Assembly: GCA_037349105.1 (NCBI GenBank)
Contig: JAYJMM010000052.1
Span: 62,001 to 126,000 of the forward strand
Direction of reading: 5' to 3'
Source: Limnomonas spitsbergensis
Taxonomy: Eukaryota > Chlorophyta > Chlorophyceae > Chlamydomonadales
DNA length: 64,000 nucleotides
This document shows positions 1 through 10,251 of the stretch, in pieces. The first letter of the stretch is position 1; the number at the start of each line of letters is the position of its first letter. The translations under genes were made by a program, and so were the position numbers. A model generated the notes under the pieces. That model made no database searches. It was given only the letters and a program-made list of their open reading frames with translations, and was not told the DNA's origin.

Positions 1-354
1 AGACCTGATAGAGGTTGCTGATTCACTGATTGCAGAGGAAGCCCTGCGGATGGCGGAGAAACTGGCAGGGCCAGTGGATCCGGCCGCAGGGGCCTGCAAG
101 GTGTGAGGACCTGACCGCTTCCTGCCCAGAGAGGCAGGAATGCTGGCCGATGGCGCTGTGTGTGTGACGAGGACAGGCATTGGGCGAGGAGGCCCACTGC
201 CCGTTGAATCCAGGAGCAGCCTGGAATTTGAGCAGGGACCGACGCAGGCGGGAACCCCAGATCTGATCTTGGATCAGGTGGCTGAGGTGTCTCAGAGCAG
301 CGGCATACGGGGGGGCTTGCATGCCGTGACAGATTTCAGCCATGTGGAGAGGAA

Positions 355-1251
355 GTGGAGAGCAGGCGAGTGCCTGCAGTGGTCAAGCGCGAGGGGGCAG
401 GTGCCCAGCCAGCGGTGACCAGGCAGGTCTTGCATGCCAGTGCAGAGCCACTGGCAGCACTTCGAAAATCAGCGGTGCCGGTGGGAAAGCCTTGGGCTGA
501 CCTGATATCCGAGGAGGAGCTGTCAGATCCAGCCCAGGAGGAAAGGGTGCAGCGATCCAAGGCAGGGCTGAGGCATGTGCAGCAGCTGCGACAGCGCAGA
601 ATGCTGTTTCGAAGGGGAGCAGGTTCCACTGTCTATGGAACACCACTGTCCAGGTTTCCACCCAGTGTGGGGAAGCCGGTGCATCGATCCAAGGCAGGAT
701 CGGGCAGCAGGATCCGGACAAGCGCCAGCAAGAAGGACAGCATGTATGGATTCTTCCACAACCCAGCTTGGGCACAGGAGGAAAGCCCAGGAGATCCAGA
801 GAGATCCAGGGCCAGGACTGTGGTGAAGGTGGAAGAAGCGATTGAGGAACAGCCACATCCGTTGGGTTGGGCAAGAATCTTGCTGTGGGCAACACACATG
901 TGGAAGCAGATTTGCTCCATGACGTTTGCTCATTTCAGTGACCAGGTCACAGCAATTGAGGAGTTCAAGGCCCATCACCTGAGGGAGTGGGCGACAAAGG
1001 CCATGATGGGTATTCCCCATACAGGCCAGGACAGGGCGACGCTGTTAGCCGCCCTTGGACATGTGTACAAGGGAGGGGCGGAGCACGAAGCGACCCTGGC
1101 TGTTAAGACCTTCGCAGACGAATGGTGTAACGGCGTGACAGGAGATCAGGAGGAACCTGGATCTGAGCCTGAGGATGAGGAGGATCAAGAGTGGGAAGGA
1201 TTTGAAACAGTGGCGCAACGGCCAGAGGAGCTCAGGGATTGCCAAAGGTGA
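355..1251 (+). pseudogene. Retrotransposon gag, N-terminal part
   Basis: An open frame of 298 codons inside the retrotransposon. It begins basic and polar, has a helical block around residues 170-250 (W-, H- and K-rich, resembling a capsid-like helical region) and an acidic stretch of E and D near residues 268-285. Upstream, bases 2-105 keep another short open block ending in TGA. No catalytic motif is visible. Position upstream of the zinc knuckle and protease is the main reason for calling it gag. The start at 355 is simply the first ATG in the frame and may not be the native start. Confidence 0.5.
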
Positions 1252-1518
1252 CAGCAGCAGGCAAGGGCCGCGCCAACACCAATACCCAGATCAGAGGCTT
1301 TTGAGATCAGCAGTGAACCTAGCCTCAGGGGGCGGCCAAGAGGCGGGGAAGCACGAAGGGCCAGCAGCCCAGCAGCCAGCGAAAGGGCAGAGCTGACTAG
1401 CCGATCGCTTGCCAGGATGGCAGAGCAAGGCGTGGAAGCACGAAGAGCCAGCAGGCAGGAGTCATATGCGCTGCTGCGCATAGTGGAGGACAAGGAGAAT
1501 ATTTGCCAATAGGTAAAA

Positions 1519-2637
1519 GTGGACCACATTGAAGAGTTCTTGAGGAACAGACAAGTGGGACCAGCAAGGGGGACCCTGCAGGAAATTGAACCTGCAGGCA
1601 TCACCATGAGCAGCGGACCCAGAAGGCAGGAGGCCAGGGAGGAGACGCGATCAGACTCCTATGCCAGAAACTATACTGATGGAACACAGCCAGGCAGGCA
1701 GTACCAGGCGCCGCCCAAGGGGCAGGCAGGCAGTACAGAGCAGCCAGGTGGACACAGCCAGGAGCCGCCCAGGGGGCAGGCAGGCAGCAGAGGGCAGCCA
1801 GATTGGCAGAGCCGAGAGCCGCCCAGGGGGCAGGCAGACGGCACGGATCAGCAACACTGGCAGGGCCAGGAGCCGCCTAGGGGGCAGGCTGAACACAGCG
1901 GTGCAACGCAGCAAGGTTGGCAAAGCCAGGGGCCGCCCAGGGGGCAGGCAGAATCGGAAAGGGGAGCGCAGCCTAGGAGATCCGACCCTGAGGAGCGGCA
2001 GAGCAGAAGTGAGGCGGGATGGCCGCCACCTGCAGGGAGCAGAGGCTCCGCAGGCAGGGCAGGCAGACAGCCGTCCGAAGAGAACCTTGCTCAGGAGGAG
2101 CCAGATAACAGACACAGCGGATACCAGCAGAGTCGCAACCCAGCAGGGGGCGGCGGAGATGGATCCGGATCTCACTCTGGATCAGAGGATGCAGGGTCAA
2201 CTGGAGCAGACAGGCGCGGGCCAAGGGCCAGGCGGGAGTCAGGTGACCAGGAAATGAGGAGGCTTGATCGAGAGCAAGCAAGGAACAATCTGCAGTTGCA
2301 GCAGCAGATGATCTTGCAGTTGGCAGGTGTCGCTAAGATTGCCAAGATCCCCATTATCCAAGGCAACGTGCCGGTGCTGGACATGTCGCACCCGGGCGCG
2401 GTTGCAGCCAGGACGTATTGCCAGGCGTGTGACTTTTGGGGTTCACACAACAGGCTGGCGCTTTCTGATGAACCGCCAGCACTGGCCGTGGTGGCAGGGG
2501 AGATCACAGGATCGTGCCAGTCGCCATCAGCTATGGCTATGCTGGTGAAGTCACTGGTCAAGCTGTGGGACAGCAAGCTTGCGTGTGTAGGGCCACTGAG
2601 GTTGGCTTCCCCACCTCCGCTTGCAGGTTGGGGGTGA
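1519..2637 (+). pseudogene. Gag, proline/glutamine-rich repeat region
   Basis: An open frame of 372 codons. Residues about 60-145 contain five imperfect copies of a Q-E-P-P-R-G-Q-A core, each about 20 residues apart, giving a low-complexity hydrophilic linker. After about residue 255 the sequence becomes ordered (L-Q-L-Q-Q-Q-M-I-L-Q-L-A and onwards) and runs into capsid-like sequence. The frame ends in a stop at 2635-2637, while the downstream capsid block continues in another frame from about 2600. A one- or two-base indel around 2580-2630 therefore broke a longer gag. Function is inferred from position. Confidence 0.55.
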
Positions 2638-3629
2638 AGACCATCCTCGACCCGGGAGTTAAGTCAGAGGAGACTGTGGAGGCGTTTGCTCACAGAGTGC
2701 TGTCAACAGCGCAGTTGCTGCAGATCTCGAGAGATGCAGTGGACCACTTTGGCAGGCGACACTCCGTCTCGCACATGTTTCATGACGGGCTGCCAGCTAC
2801 TACAAAGGCAAAGCTGAGCGAATTCGTCATCACGGTACCAGGGTACCTGTGTATGACGGATGAAGACCAGATCACAGTGCTGACTCAGCAGGTGGTGTTG
2901 TGGGAGAAGTTCGCCCTGGAAATGGGGGACCTAGGAGGTGCAAGCCTGAGGCAGGTGGCCAACATTGGACCTGGCCAGGGTGAGGCGCAGAACAACAGAG
3001 GAAGGAGAGAGCGGACTGGACAGTGGGAGATGCGGGCGCGCCTTGATGGGGCAGTGATCCCCGCAGGTCCCGTTGCAGCCCAGCAACAGCGGAGTGAGGG
3101 TAAACCCAGAGGAGTTTCCTGGGCAGACCAACCCGTGGCGCAGCACAACAGCGCAGGGGGCACTATGGGAGCATCCAAGGCGTATTACCAGTGTGGTAGC
3201 ACAGCGCATCTGGCCAAGGACTGCAGAGTGCCCATGGCCAGGGATGAGCGCAGGGATGAGCGCAGGCCAGCACCACTGGCTACCGACATAACAGCTGGGC
3301 AGGCCAGGCCGCCGCCGCAGTATCCTCTACCGCCCAGGCCGCCGCAGGGACAGGCGGCTGGCAGGCCGTATGATCGGAACCAGGGCAACAGGCCGTATCC
3401 AAGGCCAGGGCCGGGCCAGGGTGGTCAGGCGCAGCAGGCGGCACATGTGTCGCACCTGACCAGCCCAACAGGGCAGGCTGAGCCTGAGGGCTGGCACCAG
3501 ACGATGGCTGAGATGCTCAGCGAGTCGGTGGCCCTAATGACGCAGGTTGGGCTGGTGCCCAAGCATGTGGAATTCAAACAGGCGGTTCACAACGCCCGCC
3601 ATAAGTCATGTTTGCCTGCACCTTCCTAG
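2514..3629 (+). pseudogene. Gag capsid/nucleocapsid with damaged CCHC zinc knuckle
   Basis: The frame holds a helical capsid-like block (residues about 45-145) and then, at residues 224-237 (bases 3183-3224), a zinc knuckle of the retroviral CX2CX4HX4C type. The first cysteine is replaced by tyrosine (Y-Y-Q-C-G-S-T-A-H-L-A-K-D-C), which should weaken zinc binding. The tail is rich in P, Q, G and R. The frame ends in a single TAG (3627-3629), and the protease block continues in the same frame directly after it. That is either a CAG-to-TAG nonsense change in a glutamine-rich stretch or a gag/pol readthrough codon. The first explanation is simpler in a copy this damaged. Confidence 0.75.
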
Positions 3630-4154
3630 GAGGAGGAACCTGAGCAGTGTCTCAAGGAACCTGCCTCCATGAAGGGAGAAAAGAGGCTGGTGTTGAGCAG
3701 ATTGGCTGACGATATGATTGATATCCGTCTGCAGGTGTTCAAGCTGAACGAGAGGTTGTCGTCACTTTCTTGCGCTACATTGCCAATGGGAACTGACCAG
3801 CGTGGTGAGGCCAGTAGGGGCAAGCAAGAGAGCAAGGTTGTGTCAGCTGCACCAAAGCTGCAGTACTTCCGGAATGACAGGAGTGACATGGAGCAGTGTG
3901 TGGGTCTCATGGTCAAGGGCAAGGTCCTAGTGGCTAAGAAAGCGCTTATGGACTCTGCTTGCTCCAGCCATGTTATCACAGTGAACATTGCTGAACAGCT
4001 TGTGGCCATGGGCGCTGAGCTCGTGCGTACGGATGAGAAATTCGTACCACGGACAATGCAGGGGCAGACCTGTATGGTATCCTGTTTATTTAAGTGGTGT
4101 ATGGTTACAGTGGGCCTAACGCCATCATGGAGCCCGCAGTGGTCCGTGTGGTGA
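3630..4154 (+). pseudogene. Retrotransposon aspartic protease region
   Basis: This block is open in the gag frame immediately after the TAG at 3627-3629. Around base 3951 it encodes the motif L-M-D-S-A-C-S-S-H-V-I, matching the active-site loop of retropepsins found in many plant and algal LTR elements (hydrophobic-hydrophobic-D-S/T-G/A-x-x-x-x-h-I). The catalytic aspartate is present, with Ala where Gly is usual. A frameshift around 4080 moves the downstream coding to the frame used from 4094 on. Dimeric retropepsins cleave the Gag-Pol polyprotein, and nothing in this copy suggests it is still active. Confidence 0.7.
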
Positions 4155-5197
4155 AGACGCCGCCTGGTGCATATGAACACCTGGTGGGGAACCCTGAGTT
4201 CCTCAAGTATGATGGGGTCCTTGAGGCAGCAGGACGGCTGACCTTACGCCCCAGAGAGGGTGCCCATGGGGCGCGCGGGTCCAGGGACCTTACGCTGCCG
4301 CTGGAGCTGGCATCCCCAATGGGGGGATACCAGGCAGCGGCTGTCGCATGGGCAGGGATCCAGTGCGGGTTCGCCGAGAGGGGAGGATGGCATGCGGCCA
4401 GTGTTCAGGAAGAGCATGAGCCCCTCTTACAGCATGCCATGGCCCACCGCGCAGGTACAGCCATGAGGGCTGCGACAAATATGACAGCAGGCCGCATGCA
4501 GACGGCTGGGAGGAGCAACTGTGGAGGGCCACAGGAGGCACCGCTGCACAGCCGCAAGCCGCAGCAGTCGCGGGACTCCCAGAAGCCGCACAGACAGGTG
4601 CCGGTGGGGCCCGCGACAGCGCCGCCCAAGGAAAGGCGTGAGCACAAGCAGGCGGAGGAGCCTCAGCAAAGCCGCGCAGAGCCGCAGGCGACGGCCGCTC
4701 CAGAGGTATCTGAGGATATCCGCAGGGCGCACCTGGCAGCGACCATGCCGGTGATGAGGAAGGAGTTCATTAGAAAGCACTATGAATTCAGCGAGAAGAA
4801 CCCGTGCACCTTGTGCGGGGCGAAGGGGTGGCACACAGCTGAGTGCTGTGACATCCGGATCACAGATCTCAGCAGGTCAGGGCTGCGTGCTGAGGTGCAA
4901 GCGGCCAGGCCGCAGTCCGAGGCCTGCAGGAGCAGGCCAGGGCCAAGTTGCCGGGAGGTGGACAAGGAGGTCCCCCCGGAGGTGGAGAGGGCGACACAGG
5001 GAGTAGCTGCCCAGAGCAGCGTCCAGCTATCAGCCAGGGCCAGGCGGGCAGCTAGGATGATGAGGAGGAGGAAGACAGCGAGCGGGAGGCGGAGCCCCGG
5101 GGGGCTCTGCACAGCAGGGAAGCCTGGGAACTGGAAAGACTGCGCTCCCAGCAGCGAGTCTCGCAGAAGGCCCTCAAGGACAAGGAGGTGCAAATGA
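4094..5197 (+). pseudogene. Pol middle region with a second zinc-knuckle-like motif
   Basis: An open frame of 367 codons continuing from the protease. The N-terminal 60 residues look folded (V-Y-G-Y-S-G-P-N-A-I-M-E-P, then K-T-P-P-G-A-Y). Residues about 110-215 are Q/R/E/A-rich. Residues 238-252 (from base 4805) form C-T-L-C-G-A-K-G-W-H-T-A-E-C-C, a CX2CX5HX4C spacing close to a zinc knuckle. In a standard Ty3/gypsy element the reverse transcriptase would start here, but I see none of its motifs. What this region does is unknown to me. Confidence 0.5.
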
Positions 5198-5216
5198 AAA
5201 GCAAAGCGCTGGCTTT

Positions 5217-5717
5217 GTGAATGTGATGACAGAGGTACAGAAGGAGTGCATTCTGCAGGCAGCCCAGCTGCCCGGCCTGTATCAGGCCATCGGAGACCTA
5301 CAGGCGGGCAGGCCGCAAAACAAGGTGCCGGTGGACCCGGAACTGGCGGCCAGCATCCAGGAGATGTTCCTACCCGCGTCCCCGTGGGATGATGACCCAG
5401 AGGGGGACAGCGAGCCCCTCAGCACAGTGGTGCCGGAGGAAGCATGCCAGAAGGATCCTGGTCTGAAAAACCCAGTGGGCGACGACAGAGCCCAGATGGC
5501 TAGTCCTGATACCCGCAGGGAGCGGAAGGGGACAGCAGAGGCGGTTGAGGCCGCAGACAAGGCCCCCAGAGAGCGCAGCAGGAGCGCCCAGAGGGGGCAG
5601 ATGAAGGAAGACCAGGTGGTGGTGCCAATGCCAAGGGCCAGGAGCCAACGGCACAGCCTGTCAGTACGGCAGAACAGGCGTTCAGTGGCCGAGAAAGGGC
5701 CGGGGGTTCGTGGATGA
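5217..5717 (+). pseudogene. Pol middle region, charged low-complexity segment
   Basis: A frame of 166 codons, in a different frame from the preceding block. An N-terminal helical segment with E-V-Q-K-E-C-I-L-Q-A-A-Q-L-P-G-L-Y-Q-A-I precedes a D/E- and then R/S/Q-rich tail. No enzyme motif is visible. Coding passes to the next block by a frame change at about 5700. It sits between the zinc-knuckle-like segment and the ordered domain at 5.7-6.1 kb. Confidence 0.4.
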
Positions 5718-6534
5718 TATTCTGGACAAGGGCAGCCGGGCCCAGGTGGTCGCTTGCCCGGACAATGGGGGGTATCGCATCAATGTGACAGGACAGCCCA
5801 GGAGGGTGCTGCCCTGCTTGATGGCGACTCCCGCGTCATATTCTTTCAGGTTTGGGCAGAATGGGATGGTGTACAGGCCCATGGGTGATCTGCAGGAGCC
5901 CAATGCAAATGAACGGGAACGTGCCATGGGGTACGCTGTGGGATCCACGCTGCCGCGACCAGACTTCCCAGAGGCTGCCATGAGGGCAGCCGTGGGCATG
6001 TGCATGGATTCATGGGCACTGAGTGCCTGGTTCACTGTGGCACTTGAGTGTGTCAAAATATTACCACATGAAATGGTGCGCAGAGCACAGTTGCCAGGCC
6101 ATGACAGGGATCCTGTGCTTGGTGCAACTTTAATGTCCAGCCACTACGCCCTTGCTACTGCAGAAAACGCATGCTCTGGCAGTGGGGAGGTGACAGCGAC
6201 GTACATGCAGTGCTTGGGAGAATCCGCTGCGGCAGATTGGGCCGATGCAGCGCAGGAATCAGGTGGGAACGCGCATGTGGCCAAAGCAGATGCTGGCAGT
6301 GTTGAGAGTGGTGACAGAGCTGGAGAATGTGATCCACCTGGTTTTGGGGCAGGGACCCCAGCCAAGGTGGATGTGTGGTCAGATGAACCAGTTTTGAGAT
6401 ACCTTCGTAAGAAAATACACGCTCTAGGAACAGAGTTAGGAGAGCAGGCAAGGGTACAGCGCAGAGCCGCTCCTTTTCTGTGGGAATCAGAGAGGGGAGG
6501 AGTGTTGATACGGCTTATGCCTGACGGAAGATGA
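5710..6534 (+). pseudogene. Ordered pol domain with E-R-E-R-A-M-G-Y motif, then start of integrase region
   Basis: A frame of 274 codons that is also open a few codons upstream (…G-F-V-D-D-I-L). Residues about 20-115 look folded and include E-P-N-A-N-E-R-E-R-A-M-G-Y-A-V-G-S-T. That stretch recalls the short E-x-x-R-x-x-G-[FY] motif near the C-terminus of C5 DNA methyltransferases, but no methyltransferase catalytic Pro-Cys motif is visible. The last 60 residues (W-S-D-E-P-V-L-R-Y-L-R-K-K…) match the leader that precedes the integrase zinc finger in Ty3/gypsy pol. The frame stops at TGA 6532-6534 while integrase homology continues in other frames. Confidence 0.5.
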
Positions 6535-7507
6535 TGTGTAGTACCCAGGCCAGAGGACAGGCTGGCAGTGATCCAGGAGGCCTATGCTGGTACGGGCCAT
6601 TTTGGCAGCCACCGCACGGCTTTCATGGTCATGCAGCAGGTGGAGGGGGCTCAGGGCAGCAGTCAGGAAGGTGGTGCAGGAGTGCGGTGTGTGTGATCGG
6701 GCCAGGGCGTCCACATTCAATCACATACAGCCCGACCTGCATCCGTTGCACATTGAGGGGTTATTTTTTCGGTGGGGAGTGGATCTGTGTGGACCATTCA
6801 CCACCACGCCCAGGGGCAATCGATTTGTGATGGTGTGTGTGGAGCATTTCTCCAAGTGGGTGGAGTTGATACCCATTCCAAGCAAGGCGTCAGATGTGAC
6901 GGCCTTGGCTTTCTTCCAGAATGTGGTAGAAAGATTCGGGGGCTGCGCATAGGTGGTGACGGACATGGGACAGAGTTCCAGGGAGAATTCCAAGACATGT
7001 TACTGGATTGCTTTATTGACCACCGCACCACTTCTGCCAATCACCCCCAGGCAGACGGGCTCTCAAGACAGGACTTCGCAAATGCTGCCAGGAGGGCAGC
7101 AACGACGAATCTTGGGACAAGATGGTACCGTGGGTGGCCCTGGGCTTTCGCTGCTCGCCGCATCAGGCCACGCGCATGGCACCCTACGAGGTTCTTTTTG
7201 GGCAGAGACCCACGTTCCCTCCAGAGTGGGGGCGGACCTATGGAGCACCGCCAAGGTGGCAACAGCAGAGGAGGCAGCGGACCTGCTCCTGGCCAGAGTG
7301 ACTAGGATCAAAGAGGCGCTGCCAGTTGCGGGTGAGCACCTAACGATCGCACATCACCGCGATAAGCTGCACTATGCAAGGATCAGGGGAGGAGGATACG
7401 TCCCCCAGATCAGACGTTTCGCAGAAGGCGATTACGTGTATGTCAGATATTCATCGGAGCGCCGTAGCCTGGATCCTAAGGCTAGGCCAGAGATCCTGAG
7501 ATCATGA
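6535..7507 (+). pseudogene. Retrotransposon integrase, frameshifted
   Basis: Integrase inserts the element cDNA into host DNA. The HHCC zinc finger is visible as G-H-F-G-S-H-R-T (about 6598) and C-G-V-C-D-R (about 6690), in two different frames. The catalytic core keeps W-G-V-D-L-C-G-P-F (first Asp), then G-H-G-T-E-F-Q-G-E-F and N-H-P-Q-A-D-G-L in another frame. The glutamate normally soon after A-D-G-L is not evident (S-R-Q-D instead). A third frame holds V-P-W-V-A-L-G-F-R-C-S-P-H-Q-A-T-R and A-P-Y-E-V-L-F-G-Q-R-P. The C-terminal part (G-D-Y-V-Y-V-R) is open to 7507. At least four frameshifts make it non-functional. Confidence 0.85.
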
Positions 7508-8157
7508 GAGTTAAAAAGCTGGGAGAAACAGGCACACTGGTGTTGGAGGGAGCAGACGGTTTGACAGTGACAGAGAACGCTGTCAACTGCTCCCCGTGCC
7601 ACTTGCCCAACCTCCGGGGTGTGGTAGATTTCAGTGGGGCAAGGCCCAATAACAGCTTGTCTTGTGAGGTGTGCCAACTGCCAGATCGCGGAGATGTGAT
7701 GCTGTTGTGCGATGTCTGCAACACAGGTTGGCACATGGATTGCTTGGTACCAGCACTTGATAAGGTGCCTGAGGGCGAATGGTTGTGCCCGCGGTGCCAG
7801 CCGGACGACAAGGAAACTGGGCCCGCTGAGATAGCAGGGCCCGTTGCAAAGCCAGAGCGCAGCGCAGCCATCCAGGGGCGACCAAGCCCAGCTGCCAGAG
7901 CAGCAGCCAGGGCGGCCCCATATGCCGATATCATGGATAAGCCGGAGGTGGAGGTTATGGCCACCAACCCGGCCACACAGCAAATGGAGCGGGGCATCGC
8001 AAGGCCAATGGCGAACGGTTTGTACGACATCTCGTACACAACTGGCCGGGGAGAGGCCAATGTCACCCCGAGGGCAGTTGCCAGACGGGCCAAGGTGGCC
8101 AAGGAAGCAGCGAGGGAGGAGGAGGAATCGGCACTTGAAGTGTGCACCGATACCTGA
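7504..8157 (+). pseudogene. Integrase C-terminal tail with PHD finger
   Basis: A 217-codon frame. It begins with the end of the integrase C-terminal domain (T-G-T-L-V-L-E-G-A-D-G-L-T-V), continuing the preceding frame across a small frameshift at about 7485-7504. Residues 54-98 form a textbook C4HC3 PHD finger: C-E-V-C, C-D-V-C, W-H-M-D-C and C-P-R-C. PHD fingers read histone tails. By analogy with integrase chromodomains, this one could steer insertion to particular chromatin (inference). The tail beyond residue 110 is A/R-rich and disordered. All eight metal ligands of the finger are intact although the integrase is broken. Confidence 0.85.
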
Positions 8158-8450
8158 AGGCCAAGCCCAGAGCGGCAAGGCCGCTGAGCATGTGACGGTA
8201 CCCACACCGTAACCAGCAGGAAAGGGCAGAAGGCTGAGCAACAGAAGACAATTTCAGGCGCAGCGCACCTGGTCCTAGTACACAGCAGGTGATGGGCCGG
8301 CGGCCAGCGGCCAATGGCGGATTATGCTAGGTGGCGACAAGACCTAGAGCAGCGACGGGTTATGAAAATTTGTTTCTCAAGAGCTATAACCCGCTATAAT
8401 ATGCTGGAGCAGTGGACGACAAGACTTGATTTTGCGAAGTAGTGATAGTA

Positions 8451-8470
8451 CTCAAGGGGGCAGAATGCCG
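8451..8470 (+). promoter_or_regulatory. Probable polypurine tract and start of 3' LTR
   Basis: The run AAGGGGGCAGAA, directly followed by TG at 8466-8467, lies about 300 bases after the last codon of the pol frame. This is where Ty3/gypsy elements carry the plus-strand primer and where an LTR starting with TG would begin. The matching left LTR lies outside the window and I cannot locate the CA end, so the LTR boundary is tentative. Confidence 0.4.
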
Positions 8471-8669
8471 CTACTGCGGCGCACATTTCCTGTGGCCTTG
8501 AAGACCAGGCGTCTATGGCGCAGTAAGGCGAGAGCAGCGGTTATACCTAGCCTGGCCTGATGATTCTGATTAACAGCCAAGTTTGGTGCTGAGCAGCTGA
8601 GATGCTTAGAATGACGCGCAGTATGTGCGCATTGCTTGCTGAGATTATGTGAATTTTGCTTTGAAGACA

Positions 8670-8764
8670 GCCTGAACCAGGCAGATGGGTGTAGACGGCC
8701 TGAACCAGGCAGATGTGTGTATATAGCCTGAACCAGGCAGAGGCGGAGAAGGCCTGAACCAGGC
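8670..8764. repeat. Four perfect 13-nt hairpin repeats in presumed LTR
   Basis: GCCTGAACCAGGC, a perfect 5-bp stem with an AAC loop, occurs at 8670-8682, 8698-8710, 8726-8738 and 8752-8764, spaced 28, 28 and 26 bases apart. The intervening bases vary. It lies about 200 bases into the presumed 3' LTR, so it could be a transcriptional element of the retrotransposon (inference). Confidence 0.8.
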
Positions 8765-8899
8765 AGATTTGCTTTGATACTTTGATCTTCTGAGGTGTAC
8801 AGATTGCCAGAAGTTTCTTCCTAACAGTACCGACCCCTTTTTCCGGCTCCCAGCGCATGCCCGATAGGCTTAACGCTTAGGAGCGGGGGGGCGAGTGAA

Positions 8900-10120
8900 G
8901 TAGTAGGGGCGGTACCCACGAGACAGGGACACCCAGACTTTCCCCTAGGCAGAGAGACTTCCTGCTAGGGCTGAACCTTACAATAGCCATTTAACAGCTC
9001 TTGTCTGAAGTACAAGGAGCATGTTTGTGAGTAGAAGGACACCTCTCTAAGGCGCATTTACCGGGGATAACGGAGTTTACCACATTGGCGCGTTTACTGC
9101 TTTATGGTGCGACACGGCTGCATGCCGCCTTGGAGCTTGCATGACTCTGCAGGGTACTATGCTAGGGGAGGTAGGATCTTGAGTGGGTAGCCTCTGGCCG
9201 TAGGCCCAAGCAGCATGCCTGGTCACATTTGGGGTCTCCGGGCCTTGCTTTTTGCATTTTGCAGCAACTAGCGCCCCTCTTTCCGAGGCCGGCCGCGTCT
9301 GATCGCCCTCAGCCCTCCTACCCCTGGCTGCCCTCCTGCTTATACATATACGCCTGATACCTGTCCGCACATGAGGCATGCATATGCTCAACCCGCCTGG
9401 TCATTTCTGGAGTTGCCTGGTCACATCTGGAGGCCGGAGTGTAGCTGACAAGTAGGTGAACCTTGTTAAAAAATGCTGAAGGCCCTCCCAACCTGTCCTA
9501 CCCCCGGGCCCCCTGAGGGCCCGCCTGCACAGGACAAGGGGCGGAACACACGGTTGGCTGCCATCTAAGTGTAGGTTGCATGGCGGGGCTGGGTGCAGGG
9601 AAGGGCATGGTGTGAGTGCGGTTGCCCCCCCGCCTCTCCCGGCAACCTGCCCCTCCCTGCTCCCAGCCCCTCCATGCACCCTACTTTTTTGCGGATGCTA
9701 ACTGTGTGTGCCAACCCTGGTTTGTACCGCCTTTGTGGCCCCCCGTCCTGCCCAGGCAGGTGTGCAGTATGCATCACTACAGCTACACCCAGGCAGGGGG
9801 GTGTTGGGTTGACCTGGGTTTAGGGTTTGTACCTAGCGACCTGTACATCCAACAGAAAGGGCTTTGGGCCTGTACCTGTTTTGCGGCAACATGTAACTCC
9901 AGGCTACCTCCAACTCCACAAATAAAATAGCCGCATGAACCATGACGTGCCCGTGCCCCCTCCGACACTCCTCACCCCCCCCCTCTACTTCCCTGCCGTG
10001 ACGCACTTGCACCCTACAATGCTATGGAGCCCCACACTTGCCCATTTGACCATGCGCATACTAATATGCAGGAGGGTGGCGCCCCCTCTGTTGTTTCAGA
10101 GAGGCAGTTCCACCCCTTTT
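8900..10120. other. No gene recognised
   Basis: About 1.2 kb without convincing coding sequence. It contains C-rich tracts around 9480-9680 and 9950-9990 and a GGGCCC-CTGA-GGGCCC hairpin near 9508. Short open frames here overlap on both strands and look like chance. Confidence 0.5.
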
Positions 10121-10251
10121 TCCACAATGGGGTGTGACGAACTTTTGTTTGAAAGGTTCCACACGCCCTAGACTCAACCCTTAACTCCTAGACTAAAGTC
10201 ACGTGCATTAAATTTTCTTTCATATGATGCCTTAACCCCCATGCTAAACAG

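Larger units (their letters stand above)
1..8470 (+). mobile_element. Ty3/gypsy-type LTR retrotransposon, internal region, decayed; 5' end outside window
   Basis: A series of + strand reading frames follows the order gag, zinc knuckle, aspartic protease, unusual pol middle, integrase (HHCC zinc finger plus catalytic core), C-terminal integrase domain and PHD finger, ending at a purine run that looks like a polypurine tract. Frames change at about 2.6, 4.08, 5.2, 5.7, 6.53, 6.6, 6.95, 7.1 and 7.5 kb, so the copy is inactive. No recognisable reverse transcriptase or RNase H lies between protease and integrase. The left LTR is not in the window. The integrase shows this is an LTR-type element. 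Placement in Ty3/gypsy rests on integrase style and on integrase lying at the 3' end. Confidence 0.85.

Noticed and set aside
5704..5720. F-V-D-D-I-L as a reverse transcriptase active site
   Set aside because: The four-residue match resembles Y/F-x-D-D, but the residues before and after do not resemble RT palm sequence.
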